From Hansfordia pulvinata (taxonomy: Eukaryota > Ascomycota > Sordariomycetes > Xylariales), in the NCBI GenBank assembly GCA_006538405.1, contig BJKQ01000001.1:1302001-1366000 (forward strand): a DNA stretch of 64,000 nt. The letters run 5' to 3'. Of this stretch, positions 23,904 through 36,400 are shown piece after piece (the first letter of the stretch is position 1; every line of letters starts with the position of its first letter). The translations under genes and the position numbers were made by a program. The notes under the pieces were generated by a model. The model ran no database searches. It had not been told where the DNA came from and was given only the letters and a program-made list of their open reading frames with translations.

Positions 23904-25196
23904 TAAACTTTCAGGTCAGTCTGAAGCCAATCTGCATGGCGTCGTCAGATCGTAGGCCAACCAAGTCCATTTGCTTTTCGGGGTATGTAAAGGGAGTAGG
24001 TAAGTAAAGGTCGGCAGCTCACCAGGTTGCATGCTGCCTGCGAAGCCATCGGCCGGTCGTGCCGTCCGGTAGCAACGCGCCGCGGCGGCGCCAAGTGAGC
24101 TTCGTTCCATACCCGGGTGAAAGTGCCCAAGATATTTACCATACGAGTAGAGGGTATTTGAGCGCGAGTGCTTAATATGTGGGTAGTTGCTTTCCAAGAT
24201 TCTTTTTGAGTTGTGGACGGTTCCGTAGCCGCGAGTCAAGACTTTTATACCATACCACACCACACCACGCCACGCCATCCCATCCATGGGGAAAGGCAGT
24301 GGCATGCTATGCTAAAGAGATAAAGAGATAGAGAGACAGAGAGAGAGAGAGAGACAGACAGGAATTATAGAGAAGAATAGAAGACCACACAGAGTTTGGG
24401 CGGTCTGCGGATCTTGTCATGGGCCATCCATAGTCGTACCTAGATTGCCTAAACCTTTGCCTCTTATCCACCCACCACACCAGCATTCAGAAGACGGGCA
24501 ATCTACCCGACGACGAAAGCGGCCTGTCTTGGTCTTGATGCTTCCCAATAGTGCCGGCATGATCGTGATGGGACCCAAGCCTGCCTTGTCTTGTCTTGTC
24601 TCATCTTTGACATATCATGTCTTGTCATGCTGGCGCGGGAAAGCGTGGCGGGGCGGACGATGGATGGGGCGGCGTTTTCTTACTCATCCTCTCTCCGTCC
24701 GGGAGGGCGGCAAGGCATGGCGGTCGAGCTCTTCTCTTCTCTTTGAACTTGAACCGACGCCGTCCCTCCTCGCGATCACGAGAGAGAGGATGAGTGTGGT
24801 ATGGGGTGGTGGATGGTAAGGGGGATGCGTGATTCCTTGTCTGACCTTGACCCGTCTTGACTTGCTTGTGGGAGAGAGAGAGAGAGAGGCATATACTTGT
24901 AAGAGCATCTATAGAGCATCTTCAGTCTCCATTGCCTTACTCTTACCCTTGCTGTGCTGGCCGGAGACGGTCTGATCTGAGACTCGAATCACGCCCTCGT
25001 TTCCTCGGCAGGTCTCGCAGCATCAGGCAGATGATGCGCGTCGGACCCGGTCAAGATTCCAGACGCGGCCCCCCCTCCCCTTTTTTTTTATTCTTCTCCT
25101 CCCCGCCATGTTGGCACGAGACAGAGGGAAACCAAAGGAAGAGACCAGGCGCGGGGAAGAGTTGGTAGAACAACATCACAACACCCTCTCTCTTCC

Positions 25197-25214
25197 GGGG
25201 GGGGGGGGGGGGGG
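25197..25214. repeat. G18 homopolymer
   Basis: Uninterrupted run of 18 G. A similar G19 run follows at 25370-25388. Confidence 0.9.
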
Positions 25215-25369
25215 AGACAAGACAGGAAGGGGCAAGACAAGAAGAACGGACAGAAGAATGCCAGGCAGGTCTCATACTCGTCGTACATTGAGGTCAACTA
25301 GGACACCACAGGCAGAGACAACCGAACGAGATCGATGCAAGCCGGGAGAAGCTAGATTCCTGCGTTTTA

Positions 25370-25388
25370 GGGGGGGGGGGGGGGGGGG
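25370..25388. repeat. G19 homopolymer
   Basis: Uninterrupted run of 19 G about 155 bases after the G18 run. Confidence 0.9.
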
Positions 25389-27320
25389 ATATGCCTGCAT
25401 ACCCGTGCATGACCTACCTAACCATGTACGATATTCTGCCGCCGCCGCTGCCGCCGCCGTTGCCACCTCTTTCTCTTCACCGCCAATGTTGTCTCGGATC
25501 CCAGGCAAAAGTCGGGCAGTTTGGACTTCCCATGGCACTTTGCTTTTTCTCCTTCTTCTGCGTTGCTCCCACGCGGCAGCAGAGACATACGAGTACCCGT
25601 ACGAAGCACAGGCACGATAGGTCCCGCCCGCAGACAAGTAAGACATGCCGGACGTGGCGGGCTGGGAAGACGCCGGACGGGGGGAGCCCGCCAGCTCTTG
25701 ATTCGCCGGCATCCCGGCACCGCCGCATGCCACAAGGGCGAGGACGAGTAAGCAGAAGAAGAAGAAGAAGAAGTACAACCAGGTGCTGGAGAAAATGGAG
25801 GAATTAGAAAAAAAAAAAACTAATAAAAAAAACTAGACGCCCTGCTGAACCCGCCGCTTTGGGAGCCTGGGAGCTCCGCGTTGCTCTCTCTCTATCTCTC
25901 TCTTCAGAGTCGATCCTGCGGGCGTGCGGGCGCCTACGCGATTGGTGACTGTGCCCCATGTCCACCGCTCCCGCGCGTCTCGAACAAATACCAGCAGGGG
26001 CAGTGCAAGTACTCGCAGTGTCCTCAGTCGTGCTGGGGTGGGAGTGTCGATCCCTCGAACCCGAACCCGATAGACCAGTCGTCTTCCGGGGAGCCTACGA
26101 GTCTTATCATGAGAATAGGGGAGTCTGGCCGTCAGTTAGTCATCACCGTGTCGCGGCGCCGTGGTACAAAGTACGAGTAGTCGTGGTGGTGCCGCCCCCT
26201 TGAACCTGGAAGGGAATACTCGTAATAAATAATAAGTTCGAGAGGTGAGAAAGATGGGAGATGAGAAAAACAACCACCCCCTCCCCCCCTTGCTGGCTCC
26301 GTGGTGGCTGCCCCCCGGCAGCTATACCCCTACCATGACTACGAATACCACCTTGATCCCCAGCTAATAAAGAGAGACCGAGACTCCTCCAAGGCGAATC
26401 TGCGGCCAGCAGGGGCATGTTCAAGTCGAGCCGGGGAGGGAGGGGCAAGGCGGGCCGCAGAGCGAGGGTGGGGATCTCTCTCTCCGTCTTCCGATATTAG
26501 TAGCTCTTCTCTCGTACGAAGATGTCCATACGAGTATCTCCAGAGAGAGAGAAGAGAGAAGGACCAGACGAGGAACAGGGCTTTGCGTCCCCCCCCCTCT
26601 CTCTCTTCGGCCTGACGTGCCCGACGCTCCTCATTCCCGCAAGGGCGGGCGGGGGGGGGGGAAGAAAGAGGCCTACTACGAGTAACTAGTGTGCTAGTCT
26701 GGCGCATGCTTGTTAGCTCTTACAAGCCCCCCGTAGTAGCCCTGCCGTGGTGCGGTCCGCGCTGCTGCTCCCCCCCCCCCCCTCCTTGTCGAACGCCTCG
26801 TTCGTTGGCTCATGCGAGCAGAGAAGACACGAAACAAAAGAAGCAGGACGTGGCAGGGCAGCGGAAGGGTAGGGCAGGCAGCGGCAGGCGAAGGGCCGTC
26901 ACAAGCAGGAACACGGCCCCTTCCCTCCTCACCACCCCTGCTTGCTCCATCATCTAAGCCCATCAGCAGCCATCGCACGTCCCTCCCCCCAAATCAAGAA
27001 GAAGAAGAAGCCCAGGATGGCCAACTGCCCACGCTGGGAGGGAAGTGTGTTCCACTCATAATAATAATTGCCATCATACACACACTCCTTCTTTCTCTGC
27101 CTCTGCCGCCCCAGAGCGCCGGGTTTCAATACTTTGTTCCGCTTCCGCTTCGTACGAGGACGATACTCGCAAACTTTCTTTCGACGGCCCTCCCCTCCCA
27201 ATCCCGGGAAAGTGCTTGCAGGCGTCGTCACGCACGTACATAACTCGTACATACATGGCTAAAAATTCCCCACCCGCGTAAGGCTGGCAGAAAGAAAGCG
27301 GTAAACAAAGGTCCGAGGCC

Positions 27321-27348
<28 letters not shown>
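27321..27348. repeat. (AG)14 microsatellite
   Basis: 28 bp of perfect AG in intergenic DNA. Confidence 0.9.
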
Positions 27349-27352
<4 letters not shown>

Positions 27353-28718
27353 CACCTCCCCACCATCCTCCTCCATTACTGCCTGCTTACCTGCCTAACC
27401 CCCCTGTTCCGGAACTCCAAAGGGACCGGGAGCGCGTTATAGTACGGTAGTGGTCAAGGTGATGAGAGTGGTGAGTTTTGAGGGGGGGGTTAGGGGGGGA
27501 GAAAGAGTGGCTGGCGCACAGACCGGGCTCGGCCTGCATTGGCGCCGACTTGGTCACGTCTGCCTCCCCTCCCCAAATCCCAAAGCAGCCCGTAGCGCTA
27601 CGGAACGCAAGGGATCTCTGGGTTCCTTATCTGTCGGGGCGCGAATGCATGCCGCCCATCGCGATCGAGATGCTGGCAACGACGAGTAACTAGTCGTCGC
27701 ATTCACCAAATCTAGCTAGGCCGAGGGGCCTCGGAGACACTCAGTATACTCGTGCACGTTTGAGACGACATGTGTTTTCTGGTGTTGTGTGGCAAGTTTT
27801 TTTTTTGTCGCTATCATGTTTTACTGCAAATGGGGGTCTATCAAGCCCGCGCCCACCGCAGGTAAAAGAAAACTCTGGGGATAAGCCTGCAAAAGCCTTG
27901 CTGGCCGTCGCGCCATATGACAGTGGTGAAGTTGAATCCTCTTCTTCAACTTGTAGTTTCGGCAGCCTCCAGGTTCTGCCTTGGGAATATGAATCCCGGG
28001 GGTGAATTTCTTCTAATCGTAACCCGTAAAAAAAAAAGTGAAAGCATTCGACGAATCGCTTCCAACATGAGAATCCCGGATAAGCTATGTTCTCCAAATT
28101 CTTGCGCCTCCAGATAAAAAGGGGGAAACAGGTGGTATCATCTAAGCGAAAGGTTTTGGCGTCGCCTCGTTTTGGGAGGTTCGAGGCAGCCAGGCATGAA
28201 AACATATTAAAATCAGTAAAACCGCCCCTTGCGCATGGTGCAGCTCGGCGAGCTGCCCCGGAGCAAAAATCCGTGGCTCGACAATCCCCAGCTCCGTGGG
28301 TTTTGGTAGACTGCAAACAGATCTTTCAAACCCCCACTAACTCCACGCTGAGTAAAGCAAGAAAAACAAATAAAAAGAAAAGGTGGAAAATTGAGTCGAG
28401 TCCAAGGTACAGGGTGAATGGCGCTGGAACTTTTCGTCGTGATTCGAGCAGGTGCTGACTCCAGTTTTTTATCCGGCTGAGAAAGAATGGTGGGATGGCT
28501 CTCCTGGGTCCGTGAAGGAGAGGCGCGGTTGCGCGTCGTGATGGTGTATTAAATCGATATTTTTTTGGTGGTCGTGATATAATGACATGTTGTCGTAAAT
28601 GTCTAAAGCCTGATACGGCGCAAGACGCTGGGTGAGAAAAGAGAAGAAAATCCTTGGGTCAAGGTGTATCGTATCAAGCCGATACGGGGCTGAGGCGGCT
28701 CAGAATGACGGTGTGCGA

Positions 28719-30341
28719 CTAGTAGCAACCTTGAATGTTGTGGAAGAGGGGAACCTGATGGCCGAAAGGCACCTGGTGGTGTACCGGAGGCGACGCGTAA
28801 CGGTTCACCATTTCCCAAAAGTAGGGAAAAACCAGTTTGGGACCCGCGCAGGGGGGCTGCGGCATGGCAATCTGTGGTGGTGCTGGTGGTGCGCAAGGTT
28901 CCTGCATGGCTCCAGGGTATTGAGGCACGAACTCCGGGAAAATACCCTTAGGCTCCTCGGCATCAAACATGAAAGGCTCCGGCGAGAGCTGCTGGGGCAT
29001 CTCGTCCTCCAAGATCAGGTCGTCGTCTTCGTCATCGAGGGTCGAGCAGCTCGAGATGAGAGATCCGTCGTCCGACGAGCATGTCGATTCCCCATCCGAG
29101 TCTGAGCCAGCAGGAGAAAGTGGGGTCTCGTAGCCACAATCGGCAACGGCGGCGGCGACGTTTTCGCAGTCAACGTAAGTAATGGGCTCTGGCGAAGCAG
29201 ATGGGCTCTGCATCGGGGCAGCAGCCATGGGGGGTGGGATCGTGAACCTCGGGCAAGCCAGGATGCTGGCCCGAAGCTCAGATAACGTAATACGGTCCTC
29301 CGGGTTGCGCTCAAATATCCGTCCCAGGATGTGGTTCATCTCATCCGACAGGGGCAGAATGGTCTTCAGGAAGTCCGGGCTCCGGGTGAAGGCGCGGTAG
29401 GTGGTATCCTCAAAAGAAGCCTGCTTCCAAGGGTTGCGACCGCAAGTCAGGTTGACCAAAATCACACCCAGAGACCAGACGTCGTTTGGGGCGCAGTAGT
29501 AGTAGGGTCGTCGGCCCGAGGGGTCCAGACACTCTGTGAAGACGATGTGTGGTTAGCGCGAAGGCTCAATCAACAGGGGGAGGGACGAGGAGCCGACGAC
29601 GACCAGAGGTTGGAGGTTGGTGATTGGCTTACCTGGAGACATGTAGAATGTCGAGCCGCATCCGTAGTCCTCCGAGGTGTTGGAAGAGGTAGCCAGGCCG
29701 AAGTCTGCCAGCTTGACAGTGTCGCCGCGGTTCGTGACCAAAACATTCTCCGGCTTCAGATCCCGGTGGTAGATGCCCAGGGCGTGGCAGTGGGCGACCG
29801 CGTCCAGAATTTGCAGGAAGATGCTCCTGGCGAGCTCATCCTTCCCGACGTAGTGCCCGCGCTCGGTGATGTTGAGGAACAGGTCTCCCTCGGGGCAATA
29901 CTCCAGGATCACGTAGGTGCAGTCCGGGTCATCCACAATCTTGTGCATGGACACCACGTTGGGGTGGGCCGAGGCAAGGTAGTGGAGGCGCAGTTCCCGC
30001 TGCTGGAAAGCAACCTGCCGCCGGTCCAGGGGCGTTCCGTCGGGGTTGAATTTGCTGAGGGTCTTGACGGCGTACTTGGTTCCTGTCGCGCAGTCGACGG
30101 CGAGGTAGACGACCCCGTAGGCTCCGGTGCCGATGATGCCCACCAGCTGCAACGTCTCTCCGAGGAATTTCCCTAGCCTCTCCTCCGGGGCGACAGGGGT
30201 GTAAGGGGCTTGGCAAACGGGGGGAGCAGCAAAGGCTTGCTGTTGCTGCGGCTGCTGTTGCTGCTGGAAGCCACACTTGGCAGTGTCGTACAGAGGCGAG
30301 GCCGGGGGAGTGGGATATCCGAATCCTGGTACATGATGCAT
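28719..30341 (-). CDS. Ran1/Pat1-like Ser/Thr protein kinase (Vhs1/Sks1 group)
   Basis: Protein kinase related to fission yeast Ran1 (a meiosis and nutrient-response regulator) and yeast Vhs1/Sks1. Two exons, 30341-29633 and 29533-28719, give 507 aa. The 99-bp intron has a GTAAGC donor and a TTCACAG acceptor and restores the SPECLDPSG segment. Kinase landmarks: glycine loop GTGAYG (71-76), ATP lysine in AVKTL (Lys93), HRDLKPEN (192-199), DFG (213-215), SPE in place of APE (235-237), then PNDVWSLGVILVNL. The N-terminus has MHHVPGFGYPTPPASP and a short poly-Gln. The C-terminal tail is acidic and Ser-rich, then Pro-rich. I chose the start at 30341 because the sequence from there looks like the conserved head of this group. 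An in-frame ATG at 30383 would add 14 residues. Confidence 0.92.
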
Positions 30342-33300
30342 GGTCAAAGGGTGGGAAAGGAGTCCCGGCAGTGTCCTGAGCAAGTCCCGAGTGTCGAAAC
30401 GGAAGAGAAAGGAGAGACGTTAAGAAATTCCAACAACGAGGATCGGGCCTTTGCTACAACACACAACGACGGGATCCTAGAGCCAGGTGGTAGAGAGAAA
30501 TGGCGGCCGATGGAAAAGAGACACAACCAGGGGAGTAGTCGAATATGTCCTGTTGGGGGCGGGGCCGGTATAAAATCTCCTAGGAATAACCACACTATTA
30601 TGTCGACTTCGAATCAACGAGTCAACATGAGGGCCGGGGGTGGTGGTGGTGGGCGGAGATGCTGATAACCAGTGTGGCCGGATGGGCACGTCGAGGCGAA
30701 CGGCGTCGAGGAGATGGAACCCCGAAGACTGTCGTTGAAGATCGGAGTCGCAGGTGAATGAGGGTGTAGTCGAGTTCCAAAGGGTCGACGCAGGACGCGG
30801 GAAGGGCAGATAGATGTATGTATGTATGTACGAGTATGGGAGGATGGATCTGGATGACTGACTGGGTTCGTGGGTACGCACACGCCCTCTGCTCATAGCC
30901 CGGACTCCATGCTAACCTCTCAAGGTACGTACCTGAGTGGAGGATACCTGATGAAGGTACCGGAGAGTGGGAGAGTGGGAGTCACCCGCTCTTTCTCACT
31001 CTCTCACTCACTCACTCACTCTCTCTCTCTCTAACACACATACATACACACCAACACGCGGACTGGGATAATCTCATACACGCCCCGGCTTGGCCATGCC
31101 GGGGTCTGCCTAGTACTGCCCTGGCCGCCTGGCTGGCTCGGCCTTTCGAGGGCTCCCGTGGCTCCCAGCGGGCTTCCAGTGGGCTCCTAGCGGGCTCTGC
31201 TGGGTGGCAGTGGAGGAGGTAGCCCAAGCCCGGGGTGGAGGGGGAGGGAGTGGGTGAGTGGTACCTGGCGACTCCGGGCGGATGAAGAGAGATACCTCGT
31301 CGAGGGCCCAGCCCACGCGGAACGGCAGGTACGGTCTACGGAAGTGTGAGTGCGTCAGTTCGGTAACAAGGTACGTACTCGATGGTGGGTGTCGAGCGCT
31401 GATGAATGACCGAACCAGGCCAAGCGTCGACGATCCCGGGTCCCCTTGTTCTGCGGTGGTGCGTGGGTGCTTGCTTGCTTGCTGCCACTCGGCAGCACTA
31501 CCAACCGACCAGTGCACTATTCTTGAACCTCGATACGCTAGCCAAGAGAACGGCCCAGCACGACAGTGGGCCCTGCCAGGGGGGCGAAATGATTGAACGA
31601 GGAATCGGAACCATCATGGCGACCTGGGCCCCAAGGCTTCTAGCATGCTCCACCACCGTCGCCTTAGGGGGGGGGTCTGATGGTGTGTGTGTGGGGATAG
31701 GTGTGTGTGTATGTGTGTGTGTGTGTGCTCGAAAAGCTACCCAAAGCCAGGCGCGGTTGTAGAGGCCGAGATTTCCCTCTGACGCTTCGTAATAAGCGAG
31801 TGCAGGGATCGTCTGACACACGAGAATAATGTGGTCCACTCGCCATGGGCCACTGCCACCCAAGGCGACGACCTTGCGGAGCGTACGCGTACCAGTTGCT
31901 CGTCGAGCCGGCGATAGTACCACACCCCCCTGTCTGTCAACACACACACGCACACGCTCGCTCAACTCGTTGCCGCCTGCTATGCCTGCTGCTTGCCTGG
32001 TCGGATGGGAAAAAGGGGGCGTGCGTGTGACCTTGGGGCCGCCCTGCTGGTGTGGCTGCTAGTCGGCCGCCCTCCACACCACCTCCCTCTCACCCACCCA
32101 TACCACCACACCCCCGTCAGCTTGTGCTGTTGGTCAGGGCCGCTTGACCGTTTTCTGGGACGGCTCGGGCAAATCGTCATCTTCACAGAGGCCCGTGACT
32201 CGCATGCATTTTTGGCTTTTGCTCTCTCGCGCTGGCTGGGCCCGTGCTGTCCGTCCAAGACGGCCCTAGACCACCCCAACTCAGAGTCACCACCACCACC
32301 AGAGCATAGTTTCGGTAGTGCCATCGAACGCGGCCTCGGACAAGCAATAGATGTCAATTGCCTTTCTTTAGAGACTCGATCAGCCCACGCGGCCGTTCTC
32401 CACACGGGCATAGCACTACGAGTACGCGTAACTATCTTTCGCCCATGTGTGTCTGGGTGTGTGTGTGTGTGCCCATTCCGTGTTGGCAGCTTGTGCGTGT
32501 ATACAAAGTACTCGCGGTCGTAGGTTGTAGGTGAATCAGGGATGGCTTCCCTCCAAAGACTGTTATGACGCTTTGACAATTCCAGGCCGCGCGCTCTCGG
32601 GTCAGCAATTGACTGACTGGCTGCTGGATGGAGTTGTGACTGACTGACTTGACTGACTTGACTTGACTGACCGACCGACCTACCGACTGACATGTTGGTG
32701 GTCTGTTCTTGACTGCCACAAGAACGGCATGAGGTGAAACCCGCGTGCGAGTTGGGGTGCAGCAAAGGAAGATGTTGTTGCCACCAGGCAAGACATGTCG
32801 TCCGGTTCTATCCATGCCGAATGTCCTGAATCCTATTCACGGCCAGTCGCTACTGATGCTGCTCCTGGCTCGCCGGGCCCCGGTGCGACGGCGGGTCAAT
32901 CTTACACGTACCGAGTGTCGCTCAGGTCAATCAATCCATCACTCAATCAATCAGCCACCAGCACGCGGGTCCCGGGGATTCATGCCTTCGAGCACAACAT
33001 GCTACGACTATGCGTAAACAGGACACCGGCCGCCCGAAACCATGGCCAGGGCGCTCGCCGGCAGGCAGGATCGCAGGCTCCGTCATGTCATACCCAAAAC
33101 GTTGCAGCACAGACGGGGGATCTGCCTAATGTCCTGAGGCAGTGTGGGATGGCACGTCCCGTGCAGGCAGTTCTCATGTAGATCATGCCTGCTCACCCGG
33201 GGCCTTGCCACTCGTCGTCGGCTCACGATGCGTGGATTATCCCCCAGGGACGCAGAAAGGCTGGATCAAGTGGCAGCTGCTGCAGCGGCTGCAGCTCTGA

Positions 33301-33380
33301 CCTGACAGAGAGGAGCAGAGCGGACCAAGCCGGCCTCTGCCAAGCCCAGCAAAAGGAGCCAGGACCAAGACCAGGACCAA

Positions 33381-33411
<31 letters not shown>

Positions 33412-36400
33412 GCCAGCAGCCGCCGCATTTGCGGAGCTGGCGCGTCTGCCAGCTGGATGTTCATAAGGAGCTTGGCGGTCGGCATGCTGGCCAATGCCAG
33501 GCCATGCCGTGCCTGTGCAGCCGTGGAATGCGTGTCGTGCTGGGGTTGGAATGCAAGTGTAGGTGGCTGGGTGGACACTGGGAGGTTCCTGGCGGGGCCG
33601 TGAACGTGTGCCACGATACAGACCAGGTCGCGTGCGATTCATGGGCGGTGGGACGAGCAGCAGAGTCAACGCCGGCGGCCAGCAGACAGGAGCCTGCGTG
33701 CGCGCATGCGGACATGCGTGCTTTCGAGGGTGCGTGCGTGGGAGCGTGTGAGGGCGGGAGACGGCGACGACGAACACCAAAGCGCCCCCTCGTTGGACGT
33801 TTGCCCCTGGACGGCGCAGGACTCTCCCCACTTGGGTCACCACCATCGCCGGTCCACCTAATGTATGCTCGACTGGCTAGCATCCACCACCGGTTGATGA
33901 AAGCGGTGCGGGTATGTCCATAATCGGACGCACTTCCTTCATCACGCACTCCTCCGGTACCCGCACTTGCGGCTGGTCAGCATGCGCTGTGCTGCACGGT
34001 CACCCTCGCCGGGGCGGCCATCCCACAAAACGAAACGACACGACAGAGGCGACCCGGCACGACGCAGCAGGGTCCTGCGGCCGCCGGGGCTGGTCGGCAA
34101 GGTCGTAGGATTAGGCCGAGCGAGGGAGCCCGGCGGCATGGGCAAGCATCGATATCAGCATCAATAACAATAAACAAGGCGCGGCGACCGCACGCGCGCT
34201 CAAACGGGGTATGCGTGTGACGGCCATTACGGTCCGCCATGTATCGACCGAGCCGAGGCCGTCGGCGTGTGCGAACGGAGGGGGGGAGCAAAGGGGCCAA
34301 GCGCAGGTCTGATGAACAATGTGCACATTTTCTGGTGCGTCGTGGAGCAGGCCAGACGGCATGGCATGGTCATGATGGCGGCAGCGGTTCAGCCCGGGAA
34401 TGGCCATGAGACCAATCAGTCGCCAGCCAGCCAAGCAGGCAGACAGACCGCCGGGGCGGAAAGGGAGGGCTCGGCTTTGCTGTGTGGCTGGGCGGCGCGC
34501 GGCGCCAGGAGGACAGCGGCAGCCATGTCGCAGCGATGCGCTGGCGGGCTGGCGAATAGGGGAGCAGCGCGGTGACGACGAGAACGAGGCGGTCTGCGGC
34601 GCGCCGCGCCCACTGGCGGCTCGCACCAAGGCATGCGTGCGTGTGCGTGTGCGTGCGTGCGTGCGTTGCGTTGGTTGTGGGCAAGCGTAGCAAGATGCTG
34701 TGGATGCGTGGGAGGCTGCGGCGCCCTGAGCCCCCCCCTCTGGAGAAGCGGTCCCCCTTTCTTTTTTTCCTTTGCGCGGGCCAGGAACCAATGAGGGTGA
34801 GAGTGATCTCCGTGATGGGCCACACCAGTTCTTGCTGTTGCAGGGGGGGGTCAAGGGGAGGCTTGCAGTGGCAGGCCACGGCAGGCCACGCGCTGCCTTG
34901 GCCGGCCTTGCCCATGCCGGGCTATGTCGATGCATGCATGCGAGTGCAGGGCGGGTGCAGGGCGAGTGCTTCTGCTGCCCTCGTACCCAGTGATGGACCG
35001 GCAGGGAGACCCGCTTGGGGCGCCAGAGCCCAGAAGTGAGGCTGCAGAGTCCGGGATCAGCTGCGAGGGCTGCCGCCTCCGCGTCGAACCGATGTCGACA
35101 GTAGATTGGATGGTGGGCAGTCGTAGCGCGGGTGATGCGAGTTGTAGTAATCCATGTTATACTCGTAGTCTCGTGGTCATGGTTGTGTTGCGTTGTAGTG
35201 GTTGGAGTGATGGCGGACGACGACGACGACAACGACGACCTTGCCTGTTCTTGGTGGTGGTCATGATGGAGGCGGTGGCAGTGGCATCGGACCTCGCATG
35301 AAGGCATCTACGATACCTACCTCAGACACCGGCTGATGACTCGATGTAGGTACTTGCCCAGATAACTACATAAGCTCGCGCGGCAAGGCACATGCCCATA
35401 GGTGTGGTAGCGGCTGTAAGCTTGCGTACTCGGTGTGCTCCCGGTGCCATTTATAGGGTATCGAGATACATACTCGACTCCGAGCCTTGTAGATACACGG
35501 TTCCACCCAGCTGCCCGCCTGCAGTCACGCTATTCGTGCAGACTCGTACCTTCCTTACCACAGATAATAAAACATCCAATTCATATTCGCAGAGGCAGGC
35601 ACGATGCTCGTAAATGGGTGCCGAGCGTCAGAAGAAGAAGATCGCAAGTACCCGCGTACCTGAGCCCACCGTGAACGGGACCGTGTACCTTAGGTAGATT
35701 GATGAAGCCGGGGCAATAATAAACCCACCGCTCTAGCTTCCCAATACGTAGCACTGGGCCGGGCTTGGTTGCATATGTCGGTAACAGTAGCGTGCGCATC
35801 CTGCCACTCTCCCACAGTAGCTGGACATAAGCCCGGTGGAGAGCCCGCTTCTTCCCTGTCGTGTCTGTCCACTTTGATCAGAGTTGGTCCACGATGCGTG
35901 ATGAGATTATTTTGCTCACTCATCCGCTCGGCTGCCGGCCGGGAGCAACGACCGTGCCTGCGACGACGATTTGACTGCTCACACTGCGCCGCCCTGCGCT
36001 CGTCACTCTCGTCGCCTTCCGCTCTCTTCCTCGCCGCCCGCCGAGACCACGGGTCCCCACAGTGAAACCCACCCACCGCCGACTCCTCGGCTCCCCGGCC
36101 GGTTGCGAGCTGTCACTTTTCTTCTTCTCAGCCACAAGAACTCCCCCATACGCGTATGACTCTTTTCCTGTCTCTCCATCTGCAGCTACCACGGTGCCTG
36201 CTGCAAGTACGAGTACTCGCACTCCATCCGACTGCTCCAGGCCACGAGCATGTTTCTGTGATGGCCAGGGGTCCCGTCCGCAGCGGATCGCAATCTACGT
36301 CGCAACGGCCATGCACACACCTCGTGCCTCTCTCCACGCCGTTACGGCGCGATCTCCAATCCCTCATGCCTCGAGCCATGATCAACCCTCTCCATAAGGG

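Larger units (their letters stand above)
19151..28718. other. Gene-poor, microsatellite-rich region of 9.6 kb
   Basis: No gene is supported. From 21 kb on, the stretch holds dense simple repeats: CA, GT and GA runs, a T33 run and G18/G19 runs. It also holds seven TACGAGTA-type octamers (21512, 24142, 25588, 26172, 26217, 26529, 26677). The segment 27.7-28.65 kb is visibly richer in A and T. The last 200-300 bases are probably the 3' UTR of the kinase. A short cysteine-rich ORF at 25881-26180 is noted among the findings. Confidence 0.5.

Noticed and set aside
27741..28316. 191-aa minus-strand ORF
   Set aside because: No recognisable domain or start context; kept only as part of the composition-shift finding.
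34111..35307. 398-aa minus-strand ORF rich in His, Ser and Thr
   Set aside because: Low-complexity reading of repeat-rich DNA; competing ORFs of similar length exist in the other frames and no domain is visible.
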